DNA from: Streptomyces morookaense
Lineage (GTDB): Bacteria > Actinomycetota > Actinomycetes > Streptomycetales > Streptomycetaceae
Direction: 5' to 3'
Length of the DNA: 62,925 bases
Assembly (NCBI RefSeq): GCF_013030945.1
Contig: NZ_JABBXF010000061.1
Span: 1-62,925, forward strand
A model generated the notes under the pieces. The model did not search any database. It was not told the origin of the DNA and worked only from the letters and a program-made list of their open reading frames with translations. The translations under genes were made by a program, and so were the position numbers. Positions 1 through 8,970 of the stretch are shown piece after piece. The first letter of the stretch is position 1. Every line of letters starts with the position of its first letter.

Positions 1-1858
1 CGCCCCGGCACGGACCGAGCCGGCGCCGCAGGCCCCGGTCGCCGAGGCGCAGCCGCAGGCCGACGCCGCCCCCGAGGCAGCCGAACCGGACGCCCAGCCG
101 CCCGCCGCGGCCGAACCGGCCGGCCCCCCGGCCGACGGGTACGCCGCCGCCGAGCGCGAAGCGGTCCACCGCGTCATGCGCGAACGCCGCGACATCCGCA
201 AGGGTTTCCGCACCGACCCCATCCCGCACGAGGTGCTGCTCCGCGTCCTCGAGGCCGCGCACACCGCCCCGAGCGTCGGGCACTCGCAGCCCTGGGACTT
301 CGTCGTCATCCGCTCCGCGGAGACCCGTAGGACGATGCACGAGCTGGCCACCCGGCAGCGCGACGCCTACGCCAAGTCGCTGCCGAAGGCCCGGGCCAAG
401 CAGTTCAAGGAACTGAAGATCGAGGCCATCCTCGACACGCCCGTCAACATCGTCGTCACCGCCGACCCCACCCGCGGCGGCCGGCACACCCTCGGCCGGC
501 ACACCCAGCCGCAGATGGCCCCGTACTCCTCGGCGCTGGCCGTGGAGAACCTCTGGCTCGCCGCCCGCGCGGAGGGCCTCGGCGTGGGCTGGGTCAGCTT
601 CTTCGACGAGCGCGAGATGGTCCGCGCCCTCGGCCTGCCGGAACACCTGGAGGTCGTGGCCTACCTCTGCATCGGCTACGTCGACGAATTCCCGGACGAG
701 CCCGAGCTGCTGCAGGCCGGCTGGTCCAAGCGCCGCCCGCTGTCGTGGGTGGTGCACGAGGAGACGTACGGGCGCCGCGCCCTGCCCGGCGAGGACCCGC
801 ACGACCTGCTCGCCGAGACCCTGCGCGGCATCCGCCCGCTGGACGCCAAGGCGCTCGGCGAGGCGTGGGAGCGCCAGAAGCGGATGACCAAGCCGTCCGG
901 CGCGCTCGGCATGCTGGAGATCATCTCGGCGCAGCTGTGCGGCCTGTCCCGCAAGTGCCCGCCGCCCATCCCGGAGCCGGCCGCTGTCGCGATCTTCGCG
1001 GGCGACCACGGCGTGCACCACCAGGGCGTCACGGCCTGGCCGCAGGAGGTCACGGCCCAGATGGTCGCCAACTTCCTGGGCGGCGGGGCGGTCTGCAACG
1101 CCTTCGCCAACCAGGTCGGCGCCGAGGTCTGCGTCGTGGACGTCGGCGTGGCGGCCGAACTGCCCAGCACCCCCGGCCTGTTGCCGCGCAAGATCCGGCC
1201 CGGTACGAGCGACTTCACCACCGGCCCCGCGATGACCCGCGAGGAGGCGCTGCGCGCCGTCGAGACCGGCATCGAGACGGCCCGCGACCTGGTCACGGCC
1301 GGCAACAAGGCGCTGCTGACGGGCGAGATGGGCATCGCCAACACGACGGTGTCGGCCGCCCTCATCTCCGTCTACACGGGCGCGGACCCCGCCGAGATCA
1401 CCGGCCGCGGCACCGGCATCAACGACGAGATGCACGCCCGCAAGGTCGACGTCGTGCGCCGCGCCCTGGAGCTGCACCAGCCGGACCCGGACGACCCGAT
1501 CGGCGTGCTCGCCGCGGTCGGCGGCCTGGAGCACGCCGCCATGGTCGGCCTGATCCTCGGCGGCGCCTCGCTGCGCACGCCGGTGATCCTGGACGGCGTG
1601 AGCGCGGGCGCGGCCGCCCTGGTCGCCCGTGCCATCGCACCGGAGGCGCTGGCCGCATGCATCGCGGGGCACCGCAGCGCGGAGCCCGGCCACGTGGCCG
1701 CGCTCACCAAGCTCGGGCTGCGCCCGCTCGTCGACCTGGACCTTCGCCTGGGCGAGGGCACCGGTGCACTGCTGGCCCTGCCGGTGGTGCAGAGCGCCGC
1801 CCGCGCGATGCACGAGGTGGCCACCTTCGACACCGCGGGTGTGACGGAGAAGGGTTGA
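1..1858 (+). CDS. cobT: BluB-CobT fusion, 5'-partial (DMB synthase / NaMN:DMB phosphoribosyltransferase)
   Basis: This protein makes and activates the lower ligand of vitamin B12. The frame is open from base 2 to the stop at 1856-1858, so the ATG at 176 is internal and the true start lies before the window. In order it has about 50 Ala/Pro/Glu-rich residues (bases 2-160), a BluB-type nitroreductase-fold domain (about 176-760, with AAHTAPSVGHSQPW near its N-terminus), and a complete CobT domain (about 820-1858). CobT signatures seen are FAGDHGVHHQGV, GEMGIANTT, GTGIND, GHRSAEPGH and RLGEGTGALLAL; the Glu in the last is the expected catalytic base. Family knowledge: BluB converts reduced FMN and oxygen to dimethylbenzimidazole, and CobT joins that base to the phosphoribosyl group of NaMN. 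Fusing consecutive steps suggests channelling (inference). Further domains may lie upstream. Confidence 0.93.
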   Translation, partial: APARTEPAPQAPVAEAQPQADAAPEAAEPDAQPPAAAEPAGPPADGYAAAEREAVHRVMRERRDIRKGFRTDPIPHEVLLRVLEAAHTAPSVGHSQPWDFVVIRSAETRRTMHELATRQRDAYAKSLPKARAKQFKELKIEAILDTPVNIVVTADPTRGGRHTLGRHTQPQMAPYSSALAVENLWLAARAEGLGVGWVSFFDEREMVRALGLPEHLEVVAYLCIGYVDEFPDEPELLQAGWSKRRPLSWVVHEETYGRRALPGEDPHDLLAETLRGIRPLDAKALGEAWERQKRMTKPSGALGMLEIISAQLCGLSRKCPPPIPEPAAVAIFAGDHGVHHQGVTAWPQEVTAQMVANFLGGGAVCNAFANQVGAEVCVVDVGVAAELPSTPGLLPRKIRPGTSDFTTGPAMTREEALRAVETGIETARDLVTAGNKALLTGEMGIANTTVSAALISVYTGADPAEITGRGTGINDEMHARKVDVVRRALELHQPDPDDPIGVLAAVGGLEHAAMVGLILGGASLRTPVILDGVSAGAAALVARAIAPEALAACIAGHRSAEPGHVAALTKLGLRPLVDLDLRLGEGTGALLALPVVQSAARAMHEVATFDTAGVTEKG

Positions 1859-1976
1859 CGGACCCGTCGCAGGCGGGGTACGCCCTCAGGGGGTGTGCCC
1901 CGCCCGCCCGCTTCCCCTGCACACAACGGCGTGTGCGCCGACGAACCCGTACCGCACTACGAGAGGCCGCACCGCC

Positions 1977-3188
1977 ATGGCCGAGCACGCCCCCTACCCC
2001 GTCGGACTCCGTCTTGCCGGGCGGCGCGTCGTCGTCCTCGGCGCCGGCCAGGTGGCCCAGCGCAGGCTGCCCGCGCTGATCGCGGCCGGTGCGGACGTCC
2101 TGCTGGTCTCGCCCTCCGCGACCCCGTCCGTGGAGGCCATGGCCGAGGCCGGTGAGCTGCGCTGGGAGCGCCGCCGCTACCGCGACGGCGACCTCGACGG
2201 TGCCTGGTACGCCCTGATCACCACCGACGACCCCGCCGCCAACGCGGCTGCCTCCGCCGAGGCCGAGGCCCGCCGCGTGTGGGCCGTGCGCAGCGACGAC
2301 GCCTCGGCGGCCTCCGCCTGGACCCCGGCCACCGGCCGCAGCGAGGGCGTCACCGTCGCCGTCCTGACGGGCAGCGACCCGCGCCGCTCGGCGGCGCTGC
2401 GCGACACGATCGTCGAGGGCCTGCGCGACGGCTCGCTCGCCGCCCCGCACCACCGTCCCCGGCACAAGGGCGTCGCCCTCGTCGGCGGCGGACCCGGCGA
2501 CCCGGACCTCATCACCGTCCGCGGCCGCCGGCTGCTCGCCGAGGCGGATGTCGTCATCGCCGACCGGCTGGGCCCGCGCGACCTGCTGGACGAACTCCCG
2601 CCGCACGTCGAGGTCGTCGACGCGGCGAAGATCCCGTACGGCCGGTTCATGGCCCAGGAGGCCATCAACAACGCCCTGATCGAGCATGCGAAGGCCGGCA
2701 AGGCCGTCGTCCGCCTCAAGGGCGGCGACCCGTTCGTCTTCGGCCGCGGCATGGAAGAGGTGCAGGCCCTGGCCGAGCACGGCATCCCGTGCACGGTCGT
2801 CCCCGGCATCTCCAGCTCGATCAGCGTGCCGGCCGCGGCCGGCATCCCCGTCACCCACCGCGGTGTGGCACACGAGTTCACGGTCGTCAGCGGGCACGTG
2901 GCCCCCGACGACCCGCGCTCCCTGGTCGACTGGGAGGCCCTGGCCCGGCTGCAGGGCACGCTCGTCCTCCTGATGTCGGTGGAGAACATCGGCAGGATCG
3001 CCGCGACCCTGATCCGCCACGGCCGCACGGCGGACACGCCTGTGGCCGTCGTCCAGGAGGGCACCACGGCGGCGCAGCGCCGCGTCGACGCGACGCTCGC
3101 CACGGTGGGGGAGAGCGTGAAGGCGGAGGGCATACGCCCACCGGCGGTCATCGTGATCGGCGAGGTCGTGCGGTACCCCGCCCCGTAG
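1977..3188 (+). CDS. cysG: Siroheme synthase-like uroporphyrinogen-III C-methyltransferase (CysG type)
   Basis: A 403-residue two-module tetrapyrrole enzyme. The N-terminal part (about residues 10-150) is a CysG-type dehydrogenase/ferrochelatase domain with the dinucleotide-binding motif VVVLGAGQVAQRR. The C-terminal part (about 165-400) is a SAM-dependent uroporphyrinogen-III methyltransferase with VALVGGGPGDPDLIT and the conserved KGGDPFVFGRG loop. Family role: two methylations of uroporphyrinogen III give precorrin-2, which is then oxidised and iron-chelated to siroheme or sent to cobalamin. It lies 118 bp after the BluB-CobT fusion, consistent with corrinoid metabolism. I chose ATG 1977 because homology begins there; the frame is open further up but without a convincing ribosome site. 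A GC-rich hairpin follows the stop. Confidence 0.92.
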   Translation: MAEHAPYPVGLRLAGRRVVVLGAGQVAQRRLPALIAAGADVLLVSPSATPSVEAMAEAGELRWERRRYRDGDLDGAWYALITTDDPAANAAASAEAEARRVWAVRSDDASAASAWTPATGRSEGVTVAVLTGSDPRRSAALRDTIVEGLRDGSLAAPHHRPRHKGVALVGGGPGDPDLITVRGRRLLAEADVVIADRLGPRDLLDELPPHVEVVDAAKIPYGRFMAQEAINNALIEHAKAGKAVVRLKGGDPFVFGRGMEEVQALAEHGIPCTVVPGISSSISVPAAAGIPVTHRGVAHEFTVVSGHVAPDDPRSLVDWEALARLQGTLVLLMSVENIGRIAATLIRHGRTADTPVAVVQEGTTAAQRRVDATLATVGESVKAEGIRPPAVIVIGEVVRYPAP

Positions 3189-3190
3189 GG

Positions 3191-3210
3191 GGCGCCCCTG
3201 ACGGGGCGCC
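3191..3210 (+). terminator. Hairpin after cysG
   Basis: Perfect 8-bp inverted repeat GGCGCCCC/GGGGCGCC with a TGAC loop, two bases after the cysG stop. There is no T-run, as is usual for Streptomyces terminators. It may also insulate the following methyltransferase gene. Confidence 0.6.
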
Positions 3211-4039
3211 GTGGCGCCGGACACGTTCAGTACAACCGAGAAGAGCACACCAGCATGGCCGACCTGATCACCATCACGGATCCCGACGACCCGCGGCTGC
3301 ACGACTACACCGGCCTGACCGACGTCGAGCTCCGGCGCCGCCGCGAACCGGCCGAGGGCCTGTTCATCGCCGAAGGCGAGAAGGTGATCCGGCGTGCCCG
3401 GCAGGCCGGCTACGCCATGCGGTCGATGCTGCTCTCGGCCAAGTGGGTCGACACGATGCGGGACGTCATCGAGGAGTCCCCGGCTCCCGTCTACGCCGTC
3501 GCGCCCGAGCTCGCCGAACGGGTGACGGGCTATCACGTGCACCGCGGCGCCCTGGCGTCCATGCAGCGCAAGCCGCTGCCGGACGCCGCCGGGCTGCTGC
3601 GCGGGGCGCGCCGCGTCGCCGTGATGGAGAAGGTCAACGACCACACCAACATCGGCGCCATCTTCCGCAGCGCCGCCGCCCTCGGCATGGACGCGGTCCT
3701 GCTCTCCCCGGACTGCGCCGACCCGCTCTACCGGCGCTCCGTCAAGGTCTCGATGGGCGCCGTCTTCTCGGTGCCGTACGCGCGCCTGGAGACGTGGCCG
3801 CGTGACCTGGAGACGCTGCGCGAGGCGGGTTTCCGGATCCTGGCCCTGACGCCGGACGAGAAGGCCACGTCCATGGATGCGGCGGCGCCGCACCGGCTGG
3901 AGCGGGTTGCGCTCATGCTCGGGGCGGAGGGCGAGGGGCTGTCGGCCCGTGCGCTGCGGGCGGCGGACGAATGGGTGCGGATCCCCATGGCGCACGGGAT
4001 CGATTCGCTCAATGTCGGTGCCGCGGCGGCGGTTGCCTT

Positions 4040-5323
<1,284 letters not shown>

Positions 5324-5926
5324 CTTCGTCCCCTACCTCCGGTGGGACCGCCCCACTTGGCCGCCCGTCGCACGCCCGGCGTCTGACGTGGCATCTGACG
5401 TGGCACAGCTTACGGATTGACGGCCGGGCGCGCTGAGAGGCCGCGCATGCGTCGGCAACGGGTTTGCCGGTGCCCGGCCGGGGGCCCGAAGCGGGGGCGC
5501 AGGGCGCCGGTTGCGGGCCGCCGGACCCGGGGGAGGTGCCAAGAAGCCGTGGGAGAAGGGGGTTTGACGGCCCCGGCCGCCCGGCCGGGCGGCGCGGGCG
5601 CGGGAAGCGGCCGGGGACGGGGCGGCGCGGAGCCCGGGCCGGGGCCGAGTGATCGAAGTCACCCGCCGCGGCGGCCCCGCGCCGGCGTGCGCCTCCGGGA
5701 AGTCCCCCAGGTGCGGACCCGTGTTCTCCACCCAGGGGAGTAGCGCCCGGCCCGCGGCCTCATCCTCGGGGAGGCCCGGCAAGCGGTACGCGGGCATGAC
5801 GTCCGGCCCGCGGCCCGCGCCTACTGTTGAGCTCAAGCGGCGGGCGACAGCACTCGTCCCCCGAGGTCGGACGCCCGCCGCCCCTGCAGCGGGACGGACA
5901 GGCAGGGAACGGAGGAAGGAGAGCGC
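5324..5926. other. Gene-free 0.6-kb divergent intergenic region
   Basis: About 600 bp between the kinase start and a small membrane-protein gene. It is extremely G-rich on the plus strand. The open frames here lack ribosome sites and family resemblance and look like GC artefacts. It holds a CRP-like palindrome at 5649-5662. I see no RNA gene. It probably carries both divergent promoters. Confidence 0.6.
5649..5662. promoter_or_regulatory. Candidate CRP/FNR-family operator
   Basis: GTGATCGAAGTCAC is an inverted repeat (GTGA-N6-TCAC) and fits the GTG-N6-GNCAC pattern known for Streptomyces Crp. It is 265 bp before the small membrane protein and 326 bp before the kinase, so the regulated gene is not clear. 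Confidence 0.45.
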
Positions 5927-6136
5927 ATGTCGGACACCGCACGGCGCAGCACGGCCGCCCGGGCGCAGTCGCCCGGTGCCGCGGACGTCTTCGGCGAGCG
6001 CCCTTCCCCGACCCGCCACCCGCTGGTGGCCACGGTGATGGTGCTGCCCCTGGCGGCCTTCCTCGCGGTGGCCTTCGGCGGCTGGCACGCCGTCGTCACT
6101 CAGGCGTCGTCCGTGGCCGGAATGCTGGGGCGCTGA
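5927..6136 (+). CDS. Small single-pass membrane protein, unknown function
   Basis: 69-residue protein. The first 30 residues are polar and the middle (about 32-55, LVATVMVLPLAAFLAVAF) is a clear transmembrane helix, with a short tail outside. The ATG has a good ribosome site (GGAAGGAGAG, about 7 nt away), which separates it from the chance frames nearby. A strong GC hairpin follows the stop. I recognise no family. It stands alone between a long regulatory region and the tRNA cluster. A CRP-like site lies 265 bp upstream. Confidence 0.7.
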   Translation: MSDTARRSTAARAQSPGAADVFGERPSPTRHPLVATVMVLPLAAFLAVAFGGWHAVVTQASSVAGMLGR

Positions 6137-6142
6137 GCGCGC

Positions 6143-6173
6143 CCCCGGCCCGGGAGAGCGGCCCGGGCCGGGG
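6143..6173 (+). terminator. Hairpin after small membrane protein gene
   Basis: Perfect 12-bp stem CCCCGGCCCGGG/CCCGGGCCGGGG with a 7-nt loop, six bases after the stop. It has no T-run, so it is called from stem strength and position. Confidence 0.6.
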
Positions 6174-6277
6174 ACAGACCGGCACTGACCCCGTGGGGAC
6201 GGGGGTGCGGCGGACGGCACGACTGGCCGGGTACCTGGGGAGGTGCCCGGCCAAGCGTGTGTGCGGGCCGGCGCCGC

Positions 6278-6322
6278 AAAAAGCCGGAGGCCGGAACACC
6301 GTGCGGTGCTCCGGCCTCCGGC
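6278..6322 (-). terminator. Rho-independent terminator of the tRNA cluster
   Basis: Read on the minus strand: a 13-bp stem GCCGGAGGCCGGA/TCCGGCCTCCGGC, with an extra CACC/GGTG pairing in its apex, followed by five T residues (6282-6278). It begins 9 bp after the last tRNA-Val and is the most canonical terminator in the window. Confidence 0.92.
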
Positions 6323-6331
6323 CGATCACTG

Positions 6332-6403
6332 TGCGCGATACTGGGATTGAACCAGTGACCTCTTCCGTGTCAGGGAAGCGCTCTCCCGCTGAGCTAATCG
6401 CGC
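6332..6403 (-). tRNA. tRNA-Val (GAC), copy 4 of cluster
   Basis: 72-nt cloverleaf read on the minus strand: acceptor GCGCGAT/ATCGCGC, D-arm AGCTCAGCGGGAGAGC, anticodon loop with GAC between CTTCC and GGAAG, and T-arm GGTTCAATCCC. CCA is not encoded. It is the last tRNA before the terminator and is identical to the copy at 6512-6583. Confidence 0.97.
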
Positions 6404-6426
6404 GGGGAAGATCCTTGCGGATCCAG

Positions 6427-6498
6427 TGGACGATACTGGGATTGAACCAGTGACCTCTTCCGTGTCAGGGAAGCGCTCTCCCGCTGAGCTAATCGTCC
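6427..6498 (-). tRNA. tRNA-Val (GAC), copy 3 of cluster
   Basis: Same body as the neighbouring tRNA-Val genes, with anticodon GAC. The acceptor stem differs (GGACGAT/ATCGTCC), a compensated change. CCA is not encoded. Identical to 6607-6678. Confidence 0.97.
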
Positions 6499-6511
6499 GG
6501 GGAGTGCTGCG

Positions 6512-6583
6512 TGCGCGATACTGGGATTGAACCAGTGACCTCTTCCGTGTCAGGGAAGCGCTCTCCCGCTGAGCTAATCGCGC
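6512..6583 (-). tRNA. tRNA-Val (GAC), copy 2 of cluster
   Basis: Exact repeat of 6332-6403 at an offset of 180 bp, with acceptor GCGCGAT/ATCGCGC and anticodon GAC. CCA is not encoded. It belongs to the 180-bp tandem duplication described separately. Confidence 0.97.
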
Positions 6584-6606
6584 GGGGAAGATCCATGGGG
6601 ATCCAG

Positions 6607-6678
6607 TGGACGATACTGGGATTGAACCAGTGACCTCTTCCGTGTCAGGGAAGCGCTCTCCCGCTGAGCTAATCGTCC
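6607..6678 (-). tRNA. tRNA-Val (GAC), copy 1 of cluster
   Basis: Exact repeat of 6427-6498 at an offset of 180 bp, with acceptor GGACGAT/ATCGTCC and anticodon GAC. It starts one base after the CCA of the upstream tRNA-Cys. Confidence 0.97.
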
Positions 6679-6679
6679 T

Positions 6680-6753
6680 TGGAGGTGGAGACGGGATTTG
6701 AACCCGTGTAGACGGCTTTGCAGGCCGTTGCCTCGCCTCTCGGCCACTCCACC
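6680..6753 (-). tRNA. tRNA-Cys (GCA)
   Basis: Minus-strand cloverleaf with acceptor GGTGGAG/CTCCACC, anticodon GCA in loop CTGCAAA, T-arm GGGTTCAAATCCC and discriminator U, as expected for cysteine. The 3' CCA is encoded (6682-6680), unlike its valine neighbours. Confidence 0.97.
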
Positions 6754-6786
6754 AGGAGCGGGGGGTCGGGAAGATCCCCCACATCG

Positions 6787-6859
6787 AGCGGACGACGAGA
6801 TTCGAACTCGCGACCCTCACCTTGGCAAGGTGATGCTCTACCAGCTGAGCCACGTCCGC
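6787..6859 (-). tRNA. tRNA-Gly (GCC)
   Basis: First tRNA of the minus-strand cluster. Acceptor GCGGACG/CGTCCGC, anticodon GCC in the CACCTTGCCAAGGTG arm, T-arm GAGTTCGAATCTC and discriminator U. CCA is not encoded. It lies about 65 nt downstream of the predicted transcription start. Confidence 0.97.
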
Positions 6860-6865
6860 AGTTTG

Positions 6866-6896
6866 CCTCCCCCAGCTAACGCTGGGAGGTGCCCCC
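6866..6896. repeat. Short GC hairpin in tRNA leader, repeat-like
   Basis: CCCAGC-taac-GCTGGG flanked by CCTCC and GGAGGTGCCCCC. It resembles a frequent Streptomyces intergenic palindrome. It would form a hairpin in the 5' leader of the tRNA transcript. Confidence 0.5.
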
Positions 6897-6930
6897 ACCG
6901 GCCCGCTTCCGCGTCCCGGCGACGTGTTGA

Positions 6931-6958
6931 ACTCTAGCGGATTCCTGCGCCAGCTCAA
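6931..6958 (-). promoter_or_regulatory. Promoter of the Gly-Cys-Val tRNA cluster
   Basis: Minus-strand TTGAGC (6958-6953), 16-bp spacer, TAGAGT (6936-6931). This fits the housekeeping sigma consensus. Start is predicted near 6924. Confidence 0.75.
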
Positions 6959-7019
6959 ATTCCGTTTCCGCAGCGTGCTGCGCTGATCCCGTCCCCGGGT
7001 GGGCCGGAGGACCGCGCCA

Positions 7020-7025
7020 TAGACT
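7020..7025 (+). promoter_or_regulatory. -10 element of pabB (leaderless)
   Basis: TAGACT ends 7 nt before the GTG start of pabB, so transcription would start at or next to the start codon. The -35 region is weak (GGGTGG). Confidence 0.55.
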
Positions 7026-7032
7026 CGTTGAC

Positions 7033-8112
7033 GTGCGAGACCTGACTCCCATGGCCCGCTTCGGCGGGCTGCTTGCGACCGACCTGCGCGACGTGACCAG
7101 CGACCCAGCCGCACTGGAATCCACGGGGTGGTGGGCGGTCGTCGCCGACTTCGAGGGCGGCCTGCGCTGCGCCCGCTTCGCCGACGTCCGGCCCGCGCCG
7201 GCCCCCGCCCCGGACCCCGGCCGCTGGCGCGGGCCCGCCCCGGAGGCCTGGACGAGCTCGCTGGACCGGGACGCCTACGTCGCGGGCGTCCGCCGTATCC
7301 GCGAGCACATCGCGGCCGGCGAGGTCTACCAGGCCAACCTCTGCCGGGTGCTGAGCGCGCCCCTGCCCGACCCGGCCGCCGCCGACGTCGACGCCCTCAC
7401 CGCGCTGCTCGCCCGCGGCAACCCCGGCGCCTACGCGGGCACGGTGCGGCTGCCCGCCCATGGCGTGGAGGTCGCCACCGCCTCCCCGGAGCTGTACCTG
7501 CGCCGCACCGGCACGACGGTCGAGTCCGGGCCGATCAAGGGCACCGCCCGCACCGCGGACGAGCTGCTGGAGAAGGACTTCGCCGAGAACGTCATGATCG
7601 TGGACCTGGTCCGCAACGACCTCGGCCGCGTCTGCGCCACCGGCTCCGTCACCGTCCCCGCGCTCTGCGCGGTCGAGCCGTACCCCGGCATGGTGCACCT
7701 CGTCTCCACGGTCCGCGGCGAGATGGCGGAGGAGCACCGCGGACGGGAGTGGGCGGAGCTGTTCGCCGCGACGTTCCCGCCCGGCTCGGTCACCGGTGCC
7801 CCCAAGGCCAGCGCCCTGCAGATCATCGAATCCCTGGAGACCGCCCCCCGCGGCCCCTACTGCGGAGGCGTCGGCTGGGTCGACGCCGACCGCGGCACCG
7901 GTGAACTCGCCGTGGGCATCCGCACCTTCTGGATCGACCGGGCCGCCGTCGGCGGTCCCGTGCTCCGCTTCGGCGCCGGTGCCGGGATCACCTGGGGGTC
8001 CGACCCCGAGGGGGAGTGGGCCGAGACGGAACTCAAGGCGGCCCGGCTGCTGGCGATAGCGTCGGGCACGCACCAGCCGCTCGGAGGGAGAACCGAAGGG
8101 AGAATCCGGTGA
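7033..8112 (+). CDS. pabB: Chorismate-binding enzyme, aminodeoxychorismate synthase component I
   Basis: 359-residue chorismate-utilising enzyme of the PabB/TrpE family, which aminates chorismate to 4-amino-4-deoxychorismate for folate synthesis. Seen are PIKGTAR (conserved active-site segment), ENVMIVDLVRNDLGRVC, HLVSTVRGEM and the signature FPPGSVTGAPK. It is shorter than TrpE (about 500), which favours PabB. The immediate downstream gene is an aminodeoxychorismate lyase, overlapping by GTGA at 8109-8112, which supports the folate assignment. No PabA glutaminase gene is in the window. GTG 7033 is chosen because a -10 box ends 7 nt before it; ATG 7051 is the alternative. Confidence 0.9.
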   Translation: MRDLTPMARFGGLLATDLRDVTSDPAALESTGWWAVVADFEGGLRCARFADVRPAPAPAPDPGRWRGPAPEAWTSSLDRDAYVAGVRRIREHIAAGEVYQANLCRVLSAPLPDPAAADVDALTALLARGNPGAYAGTVRLPAHGVEVATASPELYLRRTGTTVESGPIKGTARTADELLEKDFAENVMIVDLVRNDLGRVCATGSVTVPALCAVEPYPGMVHLVSTVRGEMAEEHRGREWAELFAATFPPGSVTGAPKASALQIIESLETAPRGPYCGGVGWVDADRGTGELAVGIRTFWIDRAAVGGPVLRFGAGAGITWGSDPEGEWAETELKAARLLAIASGTHQPLGGRTEGRIR

Positions 8113-8930
8113 AGATCTGGTTCGACGGGTCCCTGTGCGACCCCGCGGACGCCAGGGTCTCGGTCTTCGACCACGGCCTCACCGTCGGCGACGGCGTCTT
8201 CGAGACGCTCAAGACCACCGACGGCCGGCCCTTCGCGCTCACCCGGCACCTGGCCCGGCTCACCGCGTCGGCCCGCGGCATCGGCCTGCCCGAGCCGGAC
8301 CTCGACGAGGTCCGCGCCGCCTGCGAGGCCGTGCTCGACGCCAATCCGGCACCCCTGGGCAGACTCCGCATCACCTGCACCGGAGGCCTCGCCCCCCTCA
8401 ACTCCGACCGCGGGGACGGCGGCCCGACCCTCCTCGTCGCCCTGACCGAGGTCCCCCGCCGCCCGGACAGCACGGCCGTCGTCACCGTCCCGTGGACCCG
8501 CAACGAGCGCGGCGCCCTCGCCGGGATCAAGTCCACCTCGTACGCCGAGAACGTCGTCGCCCTCGCCCGGGCCCGCGAACAGGGCGCCTCCGAGGCCCTG
8601 TTCGCCAACACCGCGGGACGGCTCTGCGAGGGCACCGGCTCCAACGTCTTCGTCGTCCTCGACGGCGAACTGCACACCCCGCCCCTGGCCTCCGGCTGCC
8701 TCGCCGGCATCACCCGCGCCCTTGTCCTGGAATGGTTCGGCGCCAAGGAGACCGACCTGCCCTTCGACGTCCTGGAGCATGCCGAGGAGGTCTTCCTGAC
8801 TTCCAGCACCCGCGACGTCCAGGCCGTCCACACCCTCGACGGCCGCCGGCTCCCCGCCGCGCCCGGCCCGGTGACGGCGGAGGCGATGCGGGTCTTCGAC
8901 GGGCACGCGGCGACCGTTCCCGATCCGTAA
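8109..8930 (+). CDS. pabC: Class IV PLP aminotransferase fold, aminodeoxychorismate lyase
   Basis: 273-residue fold-type IV PLP enzyme. PabC removes pyruvate from aminodeoxychorismate to release p-aminobenzoate. The PLP Lys is in GIKSTSYAENV, followed by the family motif ASEALFANTAGRLCEGTGSN and, near the C-terminus, EEVFLTSSTRDVQAV. D-amino-acid or branched-chain aminotransferases share the fold, but the coupling to pabB makes the lyase most likely. The GTG start overlaps the pabB stop by four bases, so translation is probably coupled. Confidence 0.88.
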   Translation: MKIWFDGSLCDPADARVSVFDHGLTVGDGVFETLKTTDGRPFALTRHLARLTASARGIGLPEPDLDEVRAACEAVLDANPAPLGRLRITCTGGLAPLNSDRGDGGPTLLVALTEVPRRPDSTAVVTVPWTRNERGALAGIKSTSYAENVVALARAREQGASEALFANTAGRLCEGTGSNVFVVLDGELHTPPLASGCLAGITRALVLEWFGAKETDLPFDVLEHAEEVFLTSSTRDVQAVHTLDGRRLPAAPGPVTAEAMRVFDGHAATVPDP

Positions 8931-8958
8931 AGCCGGTGACGTACGGCCGCGGGGCCGG

Positions 8959-8964
8959 TACAAC
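8959..8964 (+). promoter_or_regulatory. -10 element of tandem GNAT gene (leaderless)
   Basis: TACAAC six nucleotides before the GTG start, implying a leaderless message. No ribosome-binding site is present. Confidence 0.5.
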
Positions 8965-8970
8965 ACGAAG

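Larger units (their letters stand above)
6331..6678. repeat. 180-bp tandem duplication, each unit carrying two tRNA-Val genes
   Basis: Bases 6331-6498 and 6511-6678 are nearly identical. I see two substitutions in the spacer between the paired tRNAs (ATCCTTGCGG versus ATCCATGGGG) and none in the tRNAs. This points to a recent tandem duplication or ongoing gene conversion. Confidence 0.93.

Noticed and set aside
1859..1976. Possible cobalamin riboswitch between cobT and cysG
   Set aside because: Only 118 bp, and no B12-box-like GCCACTG element or matching stems.
5333..6220. Minus- and plus-strand frames of 60-295 codons in the kinase upstream region
   Set aside because: Proline/Arg/Gly-rich, overlapping in several frames, no ribosome sites; consistent with random open frames in about 75-80% GC DNA.
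6326..7114. 262-codon frame across the tRNA cluster
   Set aside because: It translates tRNA genes and shows the tRNA duplication as repeated peptide blocks.
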